64,000 nt of DNA. It comes from Chloroflexota bacterium. Its GTDB lineage: Bacteria > Chloroflexota > Anaerolineae > JAAYEA01. The stretch's first letter is position 1. Each line of letters begins with the position of its first letter. The stretch is taken from the NCBI GenBank assembly GCA_019873665.1, contig JAIOAV010000008.1:1-64000 (forward strand). The letters are read 5' to 3'. Below, piece by piece: positions 49,169 through 57,434 of the stretch. The position numbers and the translations under genes are program-made. The notes under the pieces were generated by a model. It was not told where the DNA came from. It worked only from the letters and a program-made list of their open reading frames with translations, and searched no databases.

Positions 49169-51340
49169 ATGCTCTACCCACAACAGAATGATGTGCGAAA
49201 CATGTTGGACCTGTCCGGCTTTTGGGATTTCCAGTTGGATCCCAATGATGTGGGCGAGGCGCAGGGATGGTATAACGGGCTGAGTGCGCCGCGCCAGATC
49301 GCCGTCCCCGGTAGCTGGAACGAGCAGTTCCAGGATACCCGCGAGTACATGGATCGCGTGTGGTACGTGCGGCGCTTCCACGTGCCGCGTGGGTGGCAGG
49401 GGCAAGAGGTGTGGGTGCGCGTCGGCTCCGCCACCTATGCCGCTAAGGTCTGGGTGAACGGGCAGCCGGTGGGAATGCACGAGGGCGGCAATCTCCCCTT
49501 CGACCTGGAGATCACCCGCCAGACCAAATGGGATGCGGAGAATGTCATCGCCATCACCGTGGAGAACCGCCTTCTGCCGACACGCGTCCCGCCGGGAAAC
49601 CCCGCAGAGGCCGGCGGGATGGGCGGCTTTATGCGCAGCTACCCCGCCACTTCGTATGACTTTTTCCCGTACGGCGGCCTCCACCGACCTGTGCTGCTGT
49701 ATTCCGTCCCCGCCGCGCGCATCGCGGACATCACCGTCGTTACCGACACCGCGGGCAGCGATGGCTTGGTCAAGGTTACTGTCTTGAAATCGGGCAACGC
49801 CAGTGGCGGCCGCATGCGCCTGCACGGCGCCAACGCGCCCGGCGAGACGACACTGGCATTCCGAGGCGACGTGGCGGAAGCCACCATCAGGGTCCCCAAC
49901 GCCCGCCTCTGGTCGCCGGACGACCCTTATCTGTACCCGCTCGAGATCACGCTCTCCGATGGCGGCCGCGTGCTTGATCGCTACCACCTTGAGGTGGGCA
50001 TTCGCACCATCGCGGTGGACGGCCTACAGATCCTGCTCAATGGCCAGCCGATCTTTCTCAAGGGGTTTGGCAAGCACGAGGATTTCCCGATCCATGGGCG
50101 CGGGCTGAATATGCCGCTTCTTATCAAGGATGCGTCGCTGCTCAAGTGGATCGGCGCGAACTCGTACCGCACCTCGCACTATCCCTACTCGGACGAGGCG
50201 ATGCAACTGGCAGACCGTGCCGGCTTTCTCATCGTGGACGAGACCCCCGCCGTCGGCCTGTCTTTCGGTGATAGCGATGAGGATATCGCCGCACGGCTGG
50301 CGCAGACCAAACAGGCGCTGCGCGAGCTGATCGCGCGTGACAAGAACCATCCCAGCGTCATCATGTGGAGCCTCGCCAACGAGCCGTTCATCGGCAAGGG
50401 CGGCATGGGCGGGATGATGGGCGGACGCAGTGAGGCAGAGCCGAGAGCGGAACCGTTCTTCTGCGAGTTGTTCGCCCTGGCGCGGGAGCTGGACCCCACC
50501 CGCCTGGTAACCGTCGAGGCGCCGCTAGGCCCCATCGAGGCGCCATGGCAGGGCGAGGCGGACGTGATCTGTATCCACCGCTATACCGGCTGGTACATGC
50601 TGGGCGGGCGTTTGGATGTGGCGCTGCAGATGCTGGAGGCGGATCTGGATCATGTGCACCAGACGTGGCACAAGCCGGTGATGATCACCGAGTTCGGCAC
50701 GGACACGTTGGCCGGACATCACGCCGACCCGCCGGAGATGTGGAGCGAAGAATACCAGGCCGAATACCTGAAGCGGTATCTGGATATCGCCGCCCGCAAA
50801 GAGTATATCGCCGGACTGCACGTCTGGAATTTCGCCGATTTCAAGACCAGTCAGGGGATCATCCGCGCGGGGGGCATGAACCTCAAGGGTGTGTTCACGC
50901 GGGATCGCCGCCCCAAGATGGCCGCGCATCTGCTGCGCAGCCGTTGGGCCGCTGTCGCTGCGCCGAGCACAGAACCCGTCACGCCGCCGACGCCCGCCGC
51001 TCCCACCGCAGAGCCGCCATCCCCGCCGCCGGAGCCGGAGGTGCCGGAAGCGCTGGTCGCGCTGGCACAAAAGCTGGACGGCAAGAATCCACACCTCAAC
51101 TCCGTGATCGAGTTCCGTCTGGGTGAGGAAGAGGTCTATCGGCTCGTCTTTGTCGCAGGCGCCTGCCACGCCGAGGCCGGCCCGGGCCAGGGCCCCGCGA
51201 CGGTGACGCTGACGATCAAGCCCGAGGACGCGGAGAAGCTCCTCAAGGGTGAGCTAAATGCTATGGCGGCATTGATGTCCGGGCGCATCAAAGTCGCCGG
51301 CGACGTGACGGCGCTCATGGTGCTGCGCAGCGCGATGTAG
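49169..51340 (+). CDS. GH2 beta-glucuronidase-like enzyme fused to a C-terminal SCP2 sterol-carrier domain
   Basis: A 723-residue fusion. Residues 1-590 are a GH2 glycosidase with jelly-roll, Ig-like and TIM domains: LDLSGFWDFQLDP, YVRRFHVPRGWQGQEVWVRVGSATYAAKVWVNGQ, FLKGFGKHEDFPIHGRGL, acid/base Glu405 in SLANEP and nucleophile Glu508 in MITEFGTDT. The KHEDFPIHGRG and NEP context resembles UidA-type beta-glucuronidase. A Pro-rich linker (about 595-628) leads to residues 629-723, where VALAQKLDGKNPHLNSVIEFRL and LLKGELNAMAALMSGRIKVAGDVTALM match an SCP2 lipid-binding domain. No signal peptide. RBS GAGAGGAGAGGCAAAG. I know of no common GH2-SCP2 arrangement. Confidence 0.87.
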   Translation: MLYPQQNDVRNMLDLSGFWDFQLDPNDVGEAQGWYNGLSAPRQIAVPGSWNEQFQDTREYMDRVWYVRRFHVPRGWQGQEVWVRVGSATYAAKVWVNGQPVGMHEGGNLPFDLEITRQTKWDAENVIAITVENRLLPTRVPPGNPAEAGGMGGFMRSYPATSYDFFPYGGLHRPVLLYSVPAARIADITVVTDTAGSDGLVKVTVLKSGNASGGRMRLHGANAPGETTLAFRGDVAEATIRVPNARLWSPDDPYLYPLEITLSDGGRVLDRYHLEVGIRTIAVDGLQILLNGQPIFLKGFGKHEDFPIHGRGLNMPLLIKDASLLKWIGANSYRTSHYPYSDEAMQLADRAGFLIVDETPAVGLSFGDSDEDIAARLAQTKQALRELIARDKNHPSVIMWSLANEPFIGKGGMGGMMGGRSEAEPRAEPFFCELFALARELDPTRLVTVEAPLGPIEAPWQGEADVICIHRYTGWYMLGGRLDVALQMLEADLDHVHQTWHKPVMITEFGTDTLAGHHADPPEMWSEEYQAEYLKRYLDIAARKEYIAGLHVWNFADFKTSQGIIRAGGMNLKGVFTRDRRPKMAAHLLRSRWAAVAAPSTEPVTPPTPAAPTAEPPSPPPEPEVPEALVALAQKLDGKNPHLNSVIEFRLGEEEVYRLVFVAGACHAEAGPGQGPATVTLTIKPEDAEKLLKGELNAMAALMSGRIKVAGDVTALMVLRSAM

Positions 51341-51354
51341 GGGCAGCTTGCATC

Positions 51355-51393
51355 GAGCCCCAGTCCCCCCAGCAACTGAGGGGACTGGGGCTC
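51355..51393. terminator. Perfect 14-bp hairpin between the GH2 and scpB genes
   Basis: GAGCCCCAGTCCCC and GGGGACTGGGGCTC pair without mismatch around an 11-base loop. No U run follows on the plus strand, so this is a candidate terminator, pause site or RNA stabiliser rather than a classic intrinsic terminator. Confidence 0.5.
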
Positions 51394-51444
51394 TGGCGGG
51401 TATGCCCGCCTGTGCACCCAGCAACACGAGGGAGTGAGAGTGAT

Positions 51445-52023
51445 ATGGCAGGGCAGGATCAGATGTCGCAGACCGGGGAGCGTCCGGAGCTTGTCGCGCT
51501 GGTGGAGGCACTCCTCTTCGTGGCGGACGCGCCGGCAACTGCCGCGCAGCTCGCGCAGGCGCTGGACACGAGCGAGAAGGAGGTTGCCACGGCACTGGTC
51601 ACGCTGGGCGAGGCGCTGGCCGGGCGCGGCATACGCCTGCAAGCGGACAGGGGCCGCTACCAGCTTGTGTCCGCACCGGAGGCCGCGCCGCACATCGAGC
51701 GCTTTCTCGGCCTGGACCTCTCTGCGAAACCGTCGCGGGCCGCGCTGGAGACGCTGGCCGTCGTCGCTTACCGCCAGCCGATCACCCGCGCGCAGATCGA
51801 GGCGATCCGGGGCGTGGATTGCAGCGGCGTCTTGCGCACGCTCCTCTCGCGTGGGCTGTTGTGCGAGGTGGGACGGCTGGAGCAGGCCGGGCGGCCCATC
51901 CTTTTCGGCACGACCTTCGAGTTCCTGCAATACTTTGGCCTGTCGGACCTGTCCGAGCTGCCGCCGCTGGAGGAAGCCGCGCCACCGGAGGAGACGGCGG
52001 GAGAAGTCTCCTCAGAAGCCTAG
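51445..52023 (+). CDS. scpB: Segregation and condensation protein B
   Basis: A 192-residue winged-helix protein of the Smc-ScpAB chromosome condensation complex. LVALVEALLFVADAPATAAQLAQALDTSEKEVATALVTLGEAL is the first winged helix, SRAALETLAVVAYRQPITRAQIEAIRGVDCSGVLRTLLSRGLLCEVGRLEQAGRPILFGTT the second, and LQYFGLSDLSELPPL the family C-terminus. scpA normally lies directly upstream, but here the upstream gene is the GH2 fusion; scpA and smc are not in the window. Start at ATG after GGGAGTGAGAGTGAT. Confidence 0.93.
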   Translation: MAGQDQMSQTGERPELVALVEALLFVADAPATAAQLAQALDTSEKEVATALVTLGEALAGRGIRLQADRGRYQLVSAPEAAPHIERFLGLDLSAKPSRAALETLAVVAYRQPITRAQIEAIRGVDCSGVLRTLLSRGLLCEVGRLEQAGRPILFGTTFEFLQYFGLSDLSELPPLEEAAPPEETAGEVSSEA

Positions 52024-52110
52024 TGTATCATCGCCTTTGCAGTATAATGCGTTCGGGGACCTACGCAAGGATGCGTAACATGACACCCGACAAGGGAAAG
52101 GGGAAATCGC

Positions 52111-52884
52111 ATGAACAAAGATCAGCAACGTCAGATCGTCAATGTCTTGGCGACGCTGCTCGTGATCGTGGTCAACGTGCTCGCCAACGCGCTGCCGCTG
52201 AACGGCCAGAACACCGGGGAGATCTCGGATCGCTTTGCCATCTACTTCGTGCCCGCGGGCTACGTCTTTTCCATCTGGGGCCTCATCTATCTGGGGTTGA
52301 TCGCCTTTGCGGTGTACCAGGCGTTGCCCTCTCAGCGCGAGAACCGGGCAGTGCGGCGTATCGGCTATCTCTATGCGCTGAGCTGCGTGGCTAACACCGT
52401 CTGGATCTTTCTCTGGCACTATAATGTGTTCTCGCTGACCATCGTCGCCATGGCGATCCTCTTGCTTTCCCTCATCGCCATCTACCTGCGGCTGGGGATC
52501 GGACGCGCGGCGGTGTCGAACGCTATCAAGTGGTGCGTCCACATCCCCTTCAGCCTCTACCTCGGCTGGATCACCGTCGCCACCATCGCCAATGCGACGC
52601 AAGTGCTCTACTACTGGGGGTGGAACGGCGCGCCGCTCAGCCCGCAGGTGTGGGCCGTGATCATGCTCATCGTCGGCGCGGCAGTCGCATCGCTGGTTGG
52701 CATCAATCGGGGCGATATCGCCTACATCCTCGTCATCGTCTGGGCCTATGTGGGCATCGCCGTCAAGTTCCCCGACGAGCTGGCCATCGCCATCACCGCC
52801 ATCGTCGCCGCCATCGTCGTCGCGCTCAGCCTGGTGCGCGGCGTACCGCGCCGCCGCACGTGGCCAAGGCCCACAGCGACGTAA
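52111..52884 (+). CDS. TspO/MBR-related tryptophan-rich membrane protein
   Basis: A 257-residue membrane protein with about seven or eight hydrophobic helices. The block YFVPAGYVFSIWGLIYLGLIAFAVYQAL matches the Pro-Ala-Gly..Trp pattern of TspO (tryptophan-rich sensory protein) family members, and VHIPFSLYLGWITVATIAN continues it. TspO proteins bind porphyrins or cholesterol-like ligands and affect envelope stress. It is longer than the classic 160-residue form. RBS AAAGGGGAAATCGC. A BNR gene follows 36 bases later. Confidence 0.8.
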   Translation: MNKDQQRQIVNVLATLLVIVVNVLANALPLNGQNTGEISDRFAIYFVPAGYVFSIWGLIYLGLIAFAVYQALPSQRENRAVRRIGYLYALSCVANTVWIFLWHYNVFSLTIVAMAILLLSLIAIYLRLGIGRAAVSNAIKWCVHIPFSLYLGWITVATIANATQVLYYWGWNGAPLSPQVWAVIMLIVGAAVASLVGINRGDIAYILVIVWAYVGIAVKFPDELAIAITAIVAAIVVALSLVRGVPRRRTWPRPTAT

Positions 52885-52919
52885 CAGGCTGCGCGCCGAA
52901 CCACACGACAGGGCAAGCC

Positions 52920-53951
52920 ATGCAGCAACACATCATATCCACTAAAGAGAGCCGGCAGTGGCAGGGGATCCCGGCCATCGAGCGCGCCCGCAACGGCCGC
53001 CTCTGGTGCGCGTTCTACAGCGGCGGCCCCAAAGAGCCTGACCCGGATAACTATATTCTGCTCACCACCAGCACCGATGACGGCGTCACCTGGTCGCCGC
53101 CTGCGCCCATCATCGCGCCGCCGGGCACGACGCGTGCCTACGATCCGGCGCTCTGGCACGACCTTCACGGGCGGCTCTGGCTGATCTATAACCTCGTCGA
53201 CCTGACGACGCGCGACTTTTCCGTGTGGGCCATCACCGCGGACAATGCCACCGGCCCGACGCCGCGCTGGAGTGCGCCGCGACGGATCGAGCTGGGCGTG
53301 CCTTTTGCCGTCCGGCTGAACAAGCCGATCGTGCTCTCCAGCGGCGACTGGCTTCTGCCGGTTACATGGGCCAGGATCGCACCAGAGGGGACGTGGTTCC
53401 CGCGCGACCAGCAGTTGCAGGGAGTGGCGATCTCCACCGACGATGGCGCGCACTGGAAGCTCTATGGCGCGGTGGAGGCGCCGCCCTGGGCGCTGGAGAA
53501 TATGCTGGTGGAGCGCCGCGACGGCACGGTGTGGATGCTGATCCGCACCGGCAGCGGCGTGATCTGGCAGAGCCTGTCGGCGGATGGCGGGCGTAGCTGG
53601 GCAGCCGGCGCGCCCACGTCCATTGTCAATCCCGGCACCCGCTTCTTCATCGGGCGGCTGGCCTCCGGGCGGCTCCTGCTGATCAACACGCCCGACCCCA
53701 GGCAGCGCAAGGGGCTGCGCGCTTATGTCAGCGAGCTGCAGGACGATGCTGCCTTTGGCGCGGGGCTAGAGCTGGATGCGCGCGACCGGGTGTCGTATCC
53801 TGATGCGGTGCAGGCCTCCGACGGGCGGATCTATGCGGTGCACGACTGCGACCGCAAGGGCCGGGGCGAGATCGTGCTGAGCGTGTTCACGGAGGAGGAG
53901 GTTTTGGCTGGTAGAGGGTTCATGCAAATACGTAGCGCGAAAAGCCTGTAA
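52920..53951 (+). CDS. BNR-repeat sialidase-like protein
   Basis: A 343-residue beta-propeller with Asp-box (S/T-x-D-x-G-x-T/S-W) repeats: STDDGVTW, STDDGAHW, SADGGRSW. The end block YPDAVQASDGRIYAVHDCDRKGRGEIVLSVFTEEEV is typical of bacterial sialidase-like proteins. The RIP motif and Tyr/Glu nucleophile of GH33 sialidases are not apparent, so it may act on another sugar. No signal peptide. The start ATG is 36 bases after the TspO gene, with only a weak ribosome site (AGGGCAAGCC). The sulfatase follows after eight bases. Confidence 0.75.
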   Translation: MQQHIISTKESRQWQGIPAIERARNGRLWCAFYSGGPKEPDPDNYILLTTSTDDGVTWSPPAPIIAPPGTTRAYDPALWHDLHGRLWLIYNLVDLTTRDFSVWAITADNATGPTPRWSAPRRIELGVPFAVRLNKPIVLSSGDWLLPVTWARIAPEGTWFPRDQQLQGVAISTDDGAHWKLYGAVEAPPWALENMLVERRDGTVWMLIRTGSGVIWQSLSADGGRSWAAGAPTSIVNPGTRFFIGRLASGRLLLINTPDPRQRKGLRAYVSELQDDAAFGAGLELDARDRVSYPDAVQASDGRIYAVHDCDRKGRGEIVLSVFTEEEVLAGRGFMQIRSAKSL

Positions 53952-53959
53952 GGAGCAAT

Positions 53960-55414
53960 ATGCCACCCAACATCCTCATTTTCATGACCGACCAGGAGCG
54001 GGACGATGTCGTGCGCCCCGACCATCCCTGCCTCACGCCCAACGCCACACGTCTGGCGCGCGAGGGCATCCTGTTCACCGACGCCTATTGCCCGACGGCG
54101 CACTGCTGCCCCTCCCGCGCCACCTTCATGACCGGCCTCTATCCTAGCCGCCACGGCGTCTTCAATAACGTCTCCAACCCCACGCGCCTCAGCGTCGGCC
54201 TGAACCCCGGCATCGCCACTTTTGGCGAGCAGCTGCGCGCCGCGGGCTACAGCCTCGCCTATGCCGGCAAGTGGCACGTGGCGGATGACGAAGGCCCCGC
54301 CGACCGCGGCTGGCGCGAGCTGTATGTTACCTCGAGCAAGGGGGCATATCAGGAGCGCGGTCTCTTTCAGTACCGCGACGCGCCCAAGGATGCCGCCGGC
54401 CCGCGCGGGCGCGGGCAGGTGTTGCGCCCGGGCTGGGGCCACTATCAACTCTATGGGTCTTACCCCACCGACGGCCCCAAGGGCTATGAGGAGCACCGCG
54501 ACTATCGCGTGGTGCGCTCGGCGCTGGACGCGCTGCCCGCGCTGGCGGCGAGCGGCCAGCCGTGGTGCCTCTTCATTGGCCCCAGCGGCCCGCATGATCC
54601 CTTCATCGTGCCGGAGCGCTTTGCGCGCCTCTACGACCCGCGCGATATCCCGCTGCCGCCCAACTACTATGATTCGCTGGCCGACAAGCCGCGCGTCTAT
54701 CAGCGGATGCGGCAGCAATACTGGAGCCAGCTCACGCCGGACGAGGTGCGCGAGTCCATCGCCCACTACTACGCCTATTGCAGCATGGAGGATGCGATGT
54801 TCGGCGAGGTGCTGGACGCGCTGCAGCAGACCGGGCAGGCAGATGACACGCTGGTGCTGCGCCTGAGCGACCATGGCGAATACGTCGGCGCGCACGGCCT
54901 CTACTGCAAAGGCGTGCCCGCCTTCCGCGAGGCGTACCACGTGGTCGCGCTGGCCCGCTGGCCGAAAGGGATCGCGCGCCCCGGTCGCGCCGTGGATGCA
55001 TTCATCACGCACGCCGACTGGGCGCCCACACTACTGGAGCTGGCCGGCCTCCCTGTGCCGGATGGGCTGACGGGACGGAGCATCCTCCCCTTCTTCCGCG
55101 ATGAGACGCCCGCCGATTGGCCAGACACGATCTACACGCAGCTCAACGGCGTCGAGCTGTACTACTCGCAGCGCGCCGTCATCACCAAAGAGTTCAAGTA
55201 CGTCTATAACGGCTTTGATTTCGACGAGCTATACGACTTGCGCCACGACCCGCACGAGATGATTAACCTCGCCGCACACCCGGACTATCAGGAGATCAAG
55301 AAAGACTTAGTGCGGCGCATGTGGCGCTTTGCGGACCAGGAGCAGGACATCATCTTTAACAGCTATGCCACGGTGGCACTGGCCCCATGGGGACCTGGCA
55401 TCGCCGCGCCATAG
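53960..55414 (+). CDS. Type I sulfatase
   Basis: A 484-residue sulfatase. PPNILIFMTDQERDDVVRPDH has the metal-binding Asp pair (Asp11 region), and AHCCPSRATFMTGLYPSRHG the formylglycine motif C-x-P-S-R with Cys49. Further marks are AGKWHVADDEGPADRGW, FIGPSGPHDPFIVPERF, LRLSDHGEYVGAHGLYCKGVPAFREAYHVV. No signal peptide; cytoplasmic. RBS AAGGAGCAAT. It is the last gene of the run starting at 47990 and ends on a strong terminator. The only other sulfatase in the window is that at 3618-4997, to which it is related only in the core motifs. Confidence 0.9.
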   Translation: MPPNILIFMTDQERDDVVRPDHPCLTPNATRLAREGILFTDAYCPTAHCCPSRATFMTGLYPSRHGVFNNVSNPTRLSVGLNPGIATFGEQLRAAGYSLAYAGKWHVADDEGPADRGWRELYVTSSKGAYQERGLFQYRDAPKDAAGPRGRGQVLRPGWGHYQLYGSYPTDGPKGYEEHRDYRVVRSALDALPALAASGQPWCLFIGPSGPHDPFIVPERFARLYDPRDIPLPPNYYDSLADKPRVYQRMRQQYWSQLTPDEVRESIAHYYAYCSMEDAMFGEVLDALQQTGQADDTLVLRLSDHGEYVGAHGLYCKGVPAFREAYHVVALARWPKGIARPGRAVDAFITHADWAPTLLELAGLPVPDGLTGRSILPFFRDETPADWPDTIYTQLNGVELYYSQRAVITKEFKYVYNGFDFDELYDLRHDPHEMINLAAHPDYQEIKKDLVRRMWRFADQEQDIIFNSYATVALAPWGPGIAAP

Positions 55415-55423
55415 CCGGCACAA

Positions 55424-55457
55424 AAAAGCGGAGCCAGGATCTATCGGCTCCGCTTTT
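55424..55457. terminator. Bidirectional rho-independent terminator
   Basis: AAAAGCGGAGCC, loop AGGATCTATC, GGCTCCGCTTTT: a perfect 12-base inverted repeat that provides U runs on both strands. It serves the sulfatase on the plus strand and the ABC importer operon on the minus strand. Confidence 0.9.
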
Positions 55458-55476
55458 CGTCTCGCAGCGTATGGCG

Positions 55477-56607
55477 CTATTCACACGCCAATGGCGCAAA
55501 GCCGCTGACCTTGGGCGCCAGCTCGTCCGGCTCGCGGCGGATCAAGGAGACCGGGCCAAGCGCACAGAGGATCGTCTTGCCATCCATCGTCAAGTACTCG
55601 AAACGACGGCTGCCACTCACATGGACGCGCAGGCGGCTGCTATCCAGCCGGCCCTCGATGATGACCGTGCCGCCGGTCATCGAGGCACGCTCCACTTTCA
55701 CGGGGATGACGTTGCGGTGCTTGCTTCGCTGATCCTCCTCGATGATGTCCACGTCATCGGCGCGGATGCACGCCCACACGGTCGTGCCGACGCCCATGTC
55801 GGCTGGCGGCTTGGGGACGTGCAGCTCGGCCGTGACTCCGTCCAGCGCCACCCGCGCGCCGCCCTCCATCGCCACGATCCTGCCCGGCAAGAAATTGTTC
55901 GTCCCGATAAAGTCGGCGCTGAAGAGCGTCTGCGGATAACGGTACACATCCAGCGGCGCGCCCTCTTGCACGATCTTGCCGTTATACATCAGCAGCACAT
56001 TGTCCGCGATCGTCAGTGCCTCCGCCTGATCGTGTGTGACAAGGATCGTGGTGCATCTCGCCTTGCGGTGGATCTCGGCGATCTCCAGCTTGAGCTGGTC
56101 GCGCAGCTTGGCATCCAGCGAGCTAAGCGGCTCGTCTAGCAAGAGAAGGCGCGGCGCTGGCGCCAGCGCCCGCGCGATCACCACGCGTTGCGCCTGACCG
56201 CCAGAGAGCTGGGCAAAACGCCGATCCTCCATCCCCTCCAGCTGCACCAGACGCAGCATCTCTTTGACGCGCGACGCGATCTTGTCTTTGGGCCACTTGC
56301 GGAGTTGCAGGCCCCAGGCGATGTTGTCAAAGGCGGTCATGTGAGGGAACATGGAGGGGCGCTGGAATACCATGCCCAGGTTGCGGCGGCTCGGCGCGAG
56401 GGTGGTAACATCCTCGTCCCCGATGTAGATGCGCCCCGCATCCGGCGTGGTGAGACCGGCGATGCAGCGCAAGAGCGTCGTCTTGCCACAGCCAGACGGC
56501 CCCAAAACGGCCGTCAGCGAGCCTTCCTTGATCTCCACATCCAGGTGGTCCACAGCCACAACTGAGCCGTAGCGTTTGGTCAGTCCTTCGGTGCGTACAG
56601 TTGCCAT
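55477..56607 (-). CDS. Sugar ABC transporter ATPase (UgpC/MalK-like)
   Basis: A 376-residue ATPase. Walker A GPSGCGKTT, signature LSGGQAQR, Walker B LLLLDEPLSSLD, and His switch in LVTHDQAEAL. The last 130 residues form the TOBE/OB regulatory domain (IRADDVDIIEEDQ...). Drives the importer of two permeases and a Tat-exported binding protein upstream in the operon. The start MATVRTE is chosen because GAGGGGAGTGCTG precedes it. Confidence 0.92.
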   Translation of the reverse strand: MATVRTEGLTKRYGSVVAVDHLDVEIKEGSLTAVLGPSGCGKTTLLRCIAGLTTPDAGRIYIGDEDVTTLAPSRRNLGMVFQRPSMFPHMTAFDNIAWGLQLRKWPKDKIASRVKEMLRLVQLEGMEDRRFAQLSGGQAQRVVIARALAPAPRLLLLDEPLSSLDAKLRDQLKLEIAEIHRKARCTTILVTHDQAEALTIADNVLLMYNGKIVQEGAPLDVYRYPQTLFSADFIGTNNFLPGRIVAMEGGARVALDGVTAELHVPKPPADMGVGTTVWACIRADDVDIIEEDQRSKHRNVIPVKVERASMTGGTVIIEGRLDSSRLRVHVSGSRRFEYLTMDGKTILCALGPVSLIRREPDELAPKVSGFAPLACE

Positions 56608-56636
56608 CAGCACTCCCCTCTCGACAGGTATAGCCA

Positions 56637-57434
56637 CTAGACGAACAGGCCGCGAAACTGCTTGCGGAAAACAAAGTAGAGCGTCTGCACCACGCCCAAC
56701 ACCACCGCCTGCATCGCCAACACCTCAACGGCGATCCAACTTGTGAAGCCCACCTTCCCCATATCCTCATAGACGAACATGGAAACCGTTTGCTCTCGCG
56801 AGCCAAGGATGTAGGGCGCGGTGAAGGCAGTGGAAGCGGCCGTGAAGGCGATCATGGCCGCAGTGAGCAGGCCCGGCGCAATCATGGGCAATGTGATTTT
56901 GAAAAAGGCGTGCAAGGGTGATGCGCCCATCATCAACGCCGCCTCTTCATACACCGGGTCGGTGGTGGCGATAGAGGCTTGAATGGAGCGCACAACTAGC
57001 GGGATAGCGCCCATAGCCGTGGCCACCACAATAATGGGAAAAGTGCCTCGCAGCTCAGTAAAGAAGATAAAAACATAGACGCCAATGGCTGACACATAGG
57101 TTACCGAGGGAAAGATCGTCGGCACAAAGATCAATACCTGCATTAGGCTACGCCCGGCAAAGTAGCGTCGCTCCATGGCATAGGCCGCTGGCAGACAGAT
57201 GCCCAGCAGCAGCAAGCTGGTCCACAAAGCCAGCCGTAGGCTAAAGCCCAGCGTCTTGAAAAAGCTCGACCAGAGCACTTCGCGGAAAGCATACAACGTG
57301 TAATACCTGGGCGGGAATTGGACATCGGCCGAGAAGGAGGTCAACACCATCTGCAACACAGGCCAGACCAAGATCAGCGCCAACGCTAGCGCATAGATGT
57401 TCAGGATCACCCGCAAAATGCGCGGCAGTTTCAT
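56637..57434 (-). CDS. Sugar ABC transporter permease (MalG-like)
   Basis: A 265-residue integral membrane protein with about six helices (VILNIYALALALILVWPVLQMVL, LWTSLLLLGICLPAAYAMERRYF, LMQVLIFVPTIFPSVTYVSAIGVYVFI). The EAA loop is EEAALMMGASPLHAFFKITLPMIAPGL. RBS AAGGAGGGTGAC. Overlaps its partner permease by four bases. Confidence 0.88.
   Translation of the reverse strand: MKLPRILRVILNIYALALALILVWPVLQMVLTSFSADVQFPPRYYTLYAFREVLWSSFFKTLGFSLRLALWTSLLLLGICLPAAYAMERRYFAGRSLMQVLIFVPTIFPSVTYVSAIGVYVFIFFTELRGTFPIIVVATAMGAIPLVVRSIQASIATTDPVYEEAALMMGASPLHAFFKITLPMIAPGLLTAAMIAFTAASTAFTAPYILGSREQTVSMFVYEDMGKVGFTSWIAVEVLAMQAVVLGVVQTLYFVFRKQFRGLFV

Noticed and set aside
48314-49987. 557-codon minus-strand ORF opposite enolase and GH2 genes
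   Set aside because: Covers two plus-strand genes and their gap; no motifs.
53831-55012. 393-codon minus-strand ORF opposite the second sulfatase
   Set aside because: The plus strand has the full sulfatase motif set; this frame is Arg/Ala-rich shadow.
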